DNA of 64,000 nt, taken from the NCBI RefSeq assembly GCF_037198315.1, contig NZ_CP144913.1, positions 1,922,001 to 1,986,000 of the forward strand, in the 5' to 3' direction. The stretch is from Janibacter sp. A1S7. GTDB lineage: Bacteria; Actinomycetota; Actinomycetes; Actinomycetales; Dermatophilaceae. Of this stretch, positions 51,460-64,000 are shown one piece after another (position 1 is the first letter of the stretch; each line of letters begins with the position of its first letter). Both the position numbers and the translations under genes were made by a program. Under the pieces are notes generated by a model. It was not told the origin of the DNA, searched no databases, and saw only the letters and a program-made list of their open reading frames with translations.

Positions 51460-51577
51460 GTCCGGCTGCGTCCTACTCTCCCACACCGTCTCCAGTGCAG
51501 TACCATCGGCGCTGAAAGGCTTAGCTTCCGGGTTCGGAATGGGACCGGGCGTTTCCCTTTCGCTATGACAGCCGTAA
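51460..51577 (-). rRNA. rrf: 5S ribosomal RNA
   Basis: The minus strand reads GTTACGGCTGTCATAGCGAA to GGGAGAGTAGGACGCAGCCG, the usual 5S sequence, about 118 nt. Ends are approximate to a few nt. The 157-nt spacer to 23S has no tRNA. Confidence 0.95.
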
Positions 51578-51734
51578 CTCTATGGAAATACGATTGCAGT
51601 CTCTCCCGTGGCCCCCTGGGTGAAGGGGGGTGGAAGACACGGTGGCTGACCGTATCTCGGGAACTGCACAGTGGACGCGTAGCACTACTTCTTTTACACA
51701 ACCCCACCACCAAGTGGCGGGGTTGTGTGTGTAT

Positions 51735-56798
<5,064 letters not shown>

Positions 56799-57025
56799 AT
56801 GATAAAAACCCCCAACCCCACAAAAAATGCAGAACCAGGAGCCAATCAATAACCCAACAAAGGGCCTAAAATCCCAGCTGAGCAAGAACAACTAGCAAAA
56901 AACTGCTAATCATCTCAATCAACCAAAGAAAATGCTCCCCGACCAACCATCACCAGCCACACACAGTGACCAACAACAATCAGCCAAGAAACGAGGTATT
57001 GGCATCGATCATTTGACACGCTGTT

Positions 57026-57035
57026 GAGTTCTCAA
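57026..57035 (-). promoter_or_regulatory. rRNA antitermination boxA-like element
   Basis: The minus strand reads TCTTGAGAACTCAACAGCGT across this site, the conserved leader block upstream of actinobacterial 16S genes where the Nus complex assembles. Confidence 0.6.
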
Positions 57036-57098
57036 GATTCACACGCACACCCCACACAACCCACCAACCAGGCGAACCGCACAAGGGGCAACTTCTCC

Positions 57099-57126
57099 AT
57101 CTTACTACTTGCCGTCACAGAGTCAA
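57099..57126 (-). promoter_or_regulatory. rRNA operon promoter, proximal
   Basis: Minus strand TTGACT (57126-57121), 16-nt spacer, TAAGAT (57104-57099). About 300 nt upstream of 16S, with the boxA-like element in between. Confidence 0.6.
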
Positions 57127-57186
57127 ACTCGCTGTCCTCAACTGGATGCACTGAGAACAACCACTGTGCCTCTGGGGCGACTTCCC

Positions 57187-57216
57187 ACCTTAGCAGCGTG
57201 GCTGCCTCGGATCCAA
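57187..57216 (-). promoter_or_regulatory. rRNA operon promoter, distal (weaker match)
   Basis: Minus strand TTGGAT (57216-57211), 18-nt spacer, TAAGGT (57192-57187). Tandem promoters are common for rRNA operons. The rest of 56799-57419 has no gene. Confidence 0.45.
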
Positions 57217-57419
57217 CTCGGTTGTTCCGTTCACCCGGGGGTGCTCGGTCCGATCTGAAGGGAGTCAACTCGATGGGACCGGCCTGCTTGGTGTGACCCT
57301 GCCAAGGGCCACCGCGTGGTGTCCGTTCCTCCCTCTCGGGCTGACAGAAAGAACTCTAGAACACGGGTGCGTGGCACGCCAAATCGGGTGCCGGACAAGC
57401 GCTTTCGCGCTGCACCGGT

Positions 57420-58679
57420 TCAGGCCAGGCGTGCTGCGGCAAGGTTCTTGCGACCGCGCCGCAGGACGGCCACCCGGTTGTGCAGGTAATCCCCCGCGGC
57501 CAGCACGTAGCCCTCATCCCCCACCCTGTCACCGTTGATCGAGACCGCTCCGTCTCCGATGGCCCGGCGCGCGGCCTTCTTCGAGTCCACCAGACCCGTG
57601 GCGACGAGGGCATCGAGCAGTCCGGTGCCCGCCGGCACGTCGGCGCCGGGCAGCTCCCCGGTGGCGTCGACGAGGGTCTGCTCCTCGAGCGCCGTGATGT
57701 CGCCCTTGCCGAAGAGCGCCTCCGACGCCGCCTGGACCGATGCCGTGGCCTGCGCCCCGTGGACGAGCGTGGTCACCTCCGTCGCCAGGGTTCGCTGGGC
57801 CGTACGGCGATGCGGCTCGACCGCCACCTGGCGAGCGAGCTCGTCGAGCTCGCTCCGGGTCAGGTCGGTGAAGATCCTCAGGAGGTGGACCACCGAGTCG
57901 TCCTCGATGTTGAGCCAGTACTGGTAGAAGGAGTACGGGCTGGTCATGGACGGGTCCAGCCACACGGCATTGCCCTCGGACTTGCCGAACTTTCGTCCCT
58001 GCGAGTCGGTGATCAGCGGGGTGGTCAGGGCGTGGGCGGTCCCACCGTCGACGCGGTGGATCAACTCGCTGCCCGCCGTGATGTTGCCCCACTGGTCCTG
58101 GGCCCCCGTCTGGAGGGTGCAGCCGTACTCGCGGTACAGGTGCAGGTAGTCGAGGGCCTGGAGGATCTGGTAGCTGAACTCCGTGTAGCTGATCCCCTGC
58201 TCGGACTCCAGCCGCGCGGCCACGGCATCCTTCTTGATCATCTGGTTGACCCGGAAGTACTTGCCGTAGTCGCGCAGGAAGTCCAGCGCGGAGATGGGCT
58301 CGGTCCAGTCGAGGTTGTTGACGAACGTGGGGGGAGTCCCCCCGTCGACCGAGAGGATCTGGCGCACCTGGGCGGCGATTCGCTCGACATCCGTGGCCGT
58401 CTCGTGCTTCTCCTTCAGCCGTCGCTCACTCGTGGGCCGTGGATCGCCGATGAGGCCGGTCGAGCCGCCCACGAGGCCGATGATCCGGTGTCCCGCCCGT
58501 TGCAGGTGTCGCAGCAGGATCAGCTGCACGAGATTGCCGAAGTGGAGCGACGGAGCGGTGGGATCGAACCCGCAATACACCGTGATCGGTCCGTCGGCGA
58601 GGGCCTGGCGCAAGGCGGTCTCGTCAGTGGTCTGGGCAACCAGCCCGCGCCACTGCAGCTCGTCGAGGATGTCGGTCAC
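57420..58679 (-). CDS. tyrS: Tyrosyl-tRNA synthetase
   Basis: 419 residues from GTG 58679. Class I catalytic core: ITVYCGFDPTAPSLHFGNLV (HIGH-like HFGN), QLILLRHLQRAGHRIIGLVG, a Tyr-binding ALDYLHLYREYGCTLQTGAQ and DQWGN block, and DSQGRKFGKSEGNAVWLDPS (KMSKS-like KFGKS). The C-terminal S4 RNA-binding domain is at about 355-419 (KKAARRAIGDGAVSINGDRV). Bacterial TyrRS of normal length. A stem-loop sits 29 nt upstream of the start. Confidence 0.97.
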   Translation of the reverse strand: MTDILDELQWRGLVAQTTDETALRQALADGPITVYCGFDPTAPSLHFGNLVQLILLRHLQRAGHRIIGLVGGSTGLIGDPRPTSERRLKEKHETATDVERIAAQVRQILSVDGGTPPTFVNNLDWTEPISALDFLRDYGKYFRVNQMIKKDAVAARLESEQGISYTEFSYQILQALDYLHLYREYGCTLQTGAQDQWGNITAGSELIHRVDGGTAHALTTPLITDSQGRKFGKSEGNAVWLDPSMTSPYSFYQYWLNIEDDSVVHLLRIFTDLTRSELDELARQVAVEPHRRTAQRTLATEVTTLVHGAQATASVQAASEALFGKGDITALEEQTLVDATGELPGADVPAGTGLLDALVATGLVDSKKAARRAIGDGAVSINGDRVGDEGYVLAAGDYLHNRVAVLRRGRKNLAAARLA

Positions 58680-58707
58680 GATCGTCTCGGTCCTTCCGGG
58701 TGTGAGT

Positions 58708-58730
58708 CGGACGCCCCCGATGGGCGTCCG
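58708..58730 (-). promoter_or_regulatory. Stem-loop in the tyrS leader
   Basis: CGGACGCCC / GGGCGTCCG, a perfect 9-bp stem with a 5-nt loop, 29 nt before the start codon. It lacks a U-tract and T-box features; it could be a leader hairpin affecting translation. Confidence 0.4.
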
Positions 58731-58821
58731 GGCACAGCCTGCCATGCCTTCGTCCCCCGCCGTGGAGACGTCCCGGTCCGCCATGTGGAACACCCGGTGA
58801 CATTCCCCAGCGAAAAGGGGG

Positions 58822-58840
58822 TAAGGTGTGCCTTGCCTCA
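58822..58840 (+). promoter_or_regulatory. DtxR/IdeR-like iron box
   Basis: TAAGGTGTGCCTTGCCTCA agrees with TWAGGTTAGSCTAACCTWA at about 14 of 19 positions, 20 nt upstream of bfd. IdeR activates or derepresses ferritin genes in actinobacteria under high iron, which fits bfd-bfr. Confidence 0.6.
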
Positions 58841-58859
58841 CCGTTGAAGGGAGATCCGC

Positions 58860-59081
58860 GTGATCGTGTGCAACTGCGCCGTCGTCGGCGACAAGCAGAT
58901 CGCTGATGCCGCAGCGGCCGGCGCGACGACCCTCTCCCGGGTGTGCGCCAGCACCGGGGCGGGGCGCGATTGCGGTGCCTGCGTCTTCTCCGTGCGCCGA
59001 ATTCTCTGCGACACTGTGGGGAACGAGAGTCCGCAGGACTCCTTCCCCACCGTCGCGGAGGTCGAACGTGCAGCCAGCTGA
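58860..59081 (+). CDS. bfd: Bacterioferritin-associated ferredoxin
   Basis: 73 residues from GTG 58860, with GAAGGGAGA upstream. The BFD-like [2Fe-2S] domain is complete: MIVCNCAVVGDKQIADAAAA (C-x-C) and GAGRDCGACVFSVRRIL (C-x2-C). In other bacteria Bfd passes electrons to bacterioferritin heme to release stored iron. It overlaps bfr by 14 nt, giving a two-gene iron-storage/release operon behind an iron box. Confidence 0.93.
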   Translation: MIVCNCAVVGDKQIADAAAAGATTLSRVCASTGAGRDCGACVFSVRRILCDTVGNESPQDSFPTVAEVERAAS

Positions 59082-59556
59082 TCCGAAGGTCATCACCCTC
59101 CTGAACGAGGCGCTCACCATCGAGCTGACCGTCGTCAACGGATACTTCCTCAACGCCCGCATGCTCGACAACTGGGGCATGCCCCGCCTCGGGAAGGTCT
59201 TCTACGACCTCTCGATCGGCGAGATGAAGGACGCCGACGAGCTCATCGAGCGCATCCTGATGTTCGACGGGCACCCCAACGTGCAGAAGCTGAACAACAT
59301 CCAGGTCGGCGAGAACGCCGTCGAGATGCTCGAGTTGGCCTTGGCCAGCGAGTTGCACGCGATCAAGACCTTCAACGCCGCAGCCCACGAGTGTCACGGA
59401 TTCGGGGACCACGCCACCGCCAACGTCTTCGAGGGCATGGCCCGCGACGAGGAGGCCCACGCGGACTGGTTCGAGGCCCAGCTCGACGCATGCAGTCGCG
59501 TCGGTATGGAGAACTACCTCGCCCAGCAGGTCGACGTCTCGGTCAACCCCGCCTGA
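59068..59556 (+). CDS. bfr: Bacterioferritin with altered metal-site residues
   Basis: 162 residues from GTG 59068. Four-helix ferritin-like fold: KVITLLNEALTIELTVVNGY, FLNARMLDNWGMPRLGKVF, YDLSIGEMKDADELIERILM and GMARDEEAHADWFEAQLD. Aligned to E. coli Bfr, ferroxidase Glu18, Glu51, Glu94 and Glu127/His130 positions and heme-ligand Met52 are kept, but His54 is Asp (GEMKDAD), and the inner-surface residues His46 and Asp50 also differ. It therefore stores iron as family knowledge predicts, but oxidation chemistry may differ. bfr and mpg converge with 1 nt between stops. Confidence 0.9.
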   Translation: MQPADPKVITLLNEALTIELTVVNGYFLNARMLDNWGMPRLGKVFYDLSIGEMKDADELIERILMFDGHPNVQKLNNIQVGENAVEMLELALASELHAIKTFNAAAHECHGFGDHATANVFEGMARDEEAHADWFEAQLDACSRVGMENYLAQQVDVSVNPA

Positions 59557-59557
59557 G

Positions 59558-62185
<2,628 letters not shown>

Positions 62186-62189
<4 letters not shown>

Positions 62190-63124
62190 GACGAGGCGGT
62201 CAGGAGGAAGGTCAGCAGGGCCTTCTGGGCGTGCAGGCGGTTCTCGGCCTCGTCCCAGACGACCGACTGGTCGCCATCGATGACCTCGGCCTCGATCTCC
62301 AGGCCGCGGTAGGCGGGCAGGCAGTGCAGGACGATCGCGTCGCCGGCGGCGTGCCCGAGCAGCTCCCGGGTCACGGCGAAGGGAGCGAACGGCGAGGTCT
62401 CGCCGGTGCGGTCGCCCTTCTCCCCCTCCTTGCCCATCGACACCCACGTGTCGGTCGCGACCACGTCGGCGCCGGTGACCGCCCCCACCGGGTCGTCGGT
62501 GATCCGGACGGAACCGCCCTGCCCCGCGGCGATCGTCCGGGCCCGGGCGAGGATCTCGCCGTCCGGCTGGTGGGAGCCGGGGGTCCCGATGCGCACGTGC
62601 ATCCCGGCCGTGGCACACGCGAGCAGGTACGAGTGGGCCATGTTGTTCGCCCCGTCACCGACGTAGGCGAGCGTGCGTCCCGTGGTGCCGCCCTTGTGCT
62701 CACGGATCGTCAGCAGATCGGCGAGCAGCTGGCAGGGGTGGTACTCGTCGGTGAGCGCGTTGACGACCGGGACGTCGACGTGGGCAGCGAGCTCCTCGAG
62801 GCGGTCCTGACCGTGGGTACGCCACACGATGGCGCTCACCTGGCGACCGACGACCCTGGCGACGTCGGCGACGGACTCACGCGTCCCGATCTGGGCCAGG
62901 GCGCCGTCGACGGACACCGGGTGGCCCCCCAGCTCGGCCACACCCGCGGCGAAGGAGAGCTGGGTGCGCAACGTCGGCTTGTCGAAGATCAACGCGACGG
63001 CCTGAGGGCCGGCCAGGGGCTGCCGGGCGTGGCGCTCTGCCTTGAGTCGTTGCGCCAGGTCGAGCACACCGGACTGCTCGTGCGGGGTGAGGTCGTCGTC
63101 GGCGAGCAGGTGTCGGGTGGTCAT
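62186..63124 (-). CDS. argF: Ornithine carbamoyltransferase
   Basis: 312 residues from ATG 63124. The carbamoyl phosphate motif normally written STRTR is TLRTQ here ([20 protein letters not shown]), a variant I believe is shared by some actinobacterial enzymes. Other blocks are normal: [39 protein letters not shown] (HPCQ), [20 protein letters not shown] and the ornithine-site [15 protein letters not shown] and LHCLPAYRG. It makes citrulline. It overlaps argD and argR by 4 nt each. Confidence 0.96.
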
Positions 63125-64000
63125 GGCGTCTCCGGGGTCGGCTCGGCTGCCTCGTCGAGGATCGCCGGGAGGGCGTCGACGAAGGTGGCGAGCTGGTCGG
63201 TGGTGATGATCAGGGGCGGCGCCAGACGCAGCGTGTCGGGCGCGACGGGATTGACGATGAAGCCGCGGGAGCGACACGTGGCAGCGACGGCCGGGGCGAT
63301 CGGCTCGGCCAGCCGGATCGCGCGCAGCAGGCCGGCTCCGCGCACGTCCGTGACCAGTGGGTGCCCGAGGGAGGTGACCCGCTCGGCGAGGAACTCCCCC
63401 GCCTGCACGGCGTGGTCGATCAGCCCCTCCGACTCGATCGTCGCGATGACGGCCAGGGCGGCACTGCAGGCCAGGGGGTTGCCGCCGAAGGTCGATCCGT
63501 GCTGGCCGGCGGTGAGCAGCCCGGTGACCTCGGGCCCGAAGGTGACCAGCCCCCCGATCGGCACCCCGCCCCCCAGCCCCTTGGCCACGGTCATCGCATC
63601 CGGGACGACACCCTCGAGCTGGTGGGCGAACCATGCTCCGGTGCGACCGACCCCGGTCTGGATCTCGTCGAGGACGAGCAGGGCTCCGGCCTCGCGGGTG
63701 ATCTCGCGGGCTTCGGCCAGGTAGCCGGTCGGGGTCGGGACCACGCCCGCCTCGCCCTGGATCGGCTCGAGCAGCACCATCGCGGTCTCCGGTCCGACGG
63801 CGGCGCGCAACGCGTCGAGGTCTCCCGCAGGCACGTGCGTGACCCCGGGCAGGAGCGGCTCGAAGGGGGCACGGTAGGCCTCCTTGTGGGTCAGGCTCAC
63901 CGCCCCCGTGGTGCGCCCGTGGAAGGCACCGGCCGCGGCGACGATGCCGGTGCGGCCCGTACGCCGGGAGAGCTTGATGGCCGTCTCGACCGCCTCGGAG
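63121..64000 (-). CDS. argD: Acetylornithine aminotransferase (5' end outside window)
   Basis: About 293 residues of the C-terminal part; the frame is open to the window edge, so the start is beyond 64000. Class III aminotransferase: EAVETAIKLSRRTGRTGIVA at the edge, then AGAFHGRTTGAVSL, LEPIQGEAGVVPTPTGYLAE, LLVLDEIQTGVGRTGAWFAH and AMTVAKGLGGGVPIGGLVTF (PLP lysine in AKGLGGG), GSTFGGNPLACSAALAVIAT. It makes N-acetylornithine in arginine synthesis and may double as DapC. Confidence 0.96.
   Translation of the reverse strand, partial: SEAVETAIKLSRRTGRTGIVAAAGAFHGRTTGAVSLTHKEAYRAPFEPLLPGVTHVPAGDLDALRAAVGPETAMVLLEPIQGEAGVVPTPTGYLAEAREITREAGALLVLDEIQTGVGRTGAWFAHQLEGVVPDAMTVAKGLGGGVPIGGLVTFGPEVTGLLTAGQHGSTFGGNPLACSAALAVIATIESEGLIDHAVQAGEFLAERVTSLGHPLVTDVRGAGLLRAIRLAEPIAPAVAATCRSRGFIVNPVAPDTLRLAPPLIITTDQLATFVDALPAILDEAAEPTPETP

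Noticed and set aside
58680..58860. A tyrosine T-box riboswitch upstream of tyrS
   Set aside because: No T-box sequence (UGGN-type bulge) or antiterminator/terminator pair was found, only one hairpin.

Overview
This is high-GC actinobacterial chromosome. Gene content and order (argD-argF-argR-argH, mpg, tyrS, an rRNA operon, then tlyA-nadK-recN-pyrG-NUDIX-aspS, nearly all on the minus strand) and the many GTG starts fit the Micrococcales. An Intrasporangiaceae-like genus (for example Janibacter or Knoellia) is my guess from gene order only. The window divides into a mobile, accessory left part (1 to about 39.9 kb) and a compact core right part (about 40 to 64 kb).

Accessory part. 1-6.2 kb: a truncated TetR regulator with a palindromic operator, SRPBCC and MOSC proteins, an IS481 remnant, an IS110 element, a three-gene operon built around a serine recombinase, and a glycolipid-binding-type protein. 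7.2-13.5 kb: the best candidate for a coherent, poorly described system. It has two small secreted peptides (one resembling lactococcin 972), each followed by a secreted or lipid-anchored protein with C-x(4)-G type cysteine motifs, then a membrane-fusion protein with a peptidoglycan-binding domain, an ABC ATPase and an FtsX/MacB-like permease; the last three overlap by 4 nt. An HTH regulator whose promoter lies in a 40-bp perfect palindrome sits inside it. 13.6-18.8 kb: a MITE-like element, a WYL regulator divergent from a RidA protein, IS remnants, a secreted-protein/membrane-protein pair, a truncated flavodoxin and a ParE-type toxin-antitoxin pair.

18.9-32 kb shows stacked insertions whose ancestral state can be rebuilt. 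An IS630-ended unit (TA duplication) splits a lipoprotein gene in frame. An IS481 element (6-bp duplication) splits a cytidine deaminase gene in frame. An ISL3-type transposase gene is split by an IS1634-type element with a 66-bp exact target duplication, and the IS1634 transposase is itself split by a group II intron with recognisable domains V and VI. A low-GC secreted-protein/membrane-protein pair lies at 25.5-27.2 kb. 32-39.5 kb holds GNAT enzymes, a DUF6414-like gene interrupted by one amber codon, RHH/BrnT-like and HepT/MntA toxin-antitoxin pairs, a second serine recombinase, a pterin dehydratase/VOC fusion, a VOC protein and a stand-alone RelA/SpoT-domain protein. A short motif, GATCGSTSACYGG, recurs in this half, usually 40-60 nt after stop codons; I saw none in the core half.

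Core part. 40-51.3 kb: HAD phosphatase, aspS, a NUDIX hydrolase, pyrG, recN, nadK, tlyA, a Lys/Ala repeat protein, a NagD-like HAD phosphatase and a TPR protein. 51.4-57.3 kb: rrs-rrl-rrf with no tRNA in the spacers and two promoter-like sites upstream. 57.4-64 kb: tyrS, a divergent bfd-bfr pair behind a DtxR/IdeR-like iron box (the bacterioferritin has unusual metal-site residues), mpg with a probable CTG start, and argH-argR-argF-argD linked by 4-nt overlaps; argD runs off the window. All assignments come from reading the sequence; no database was searched.
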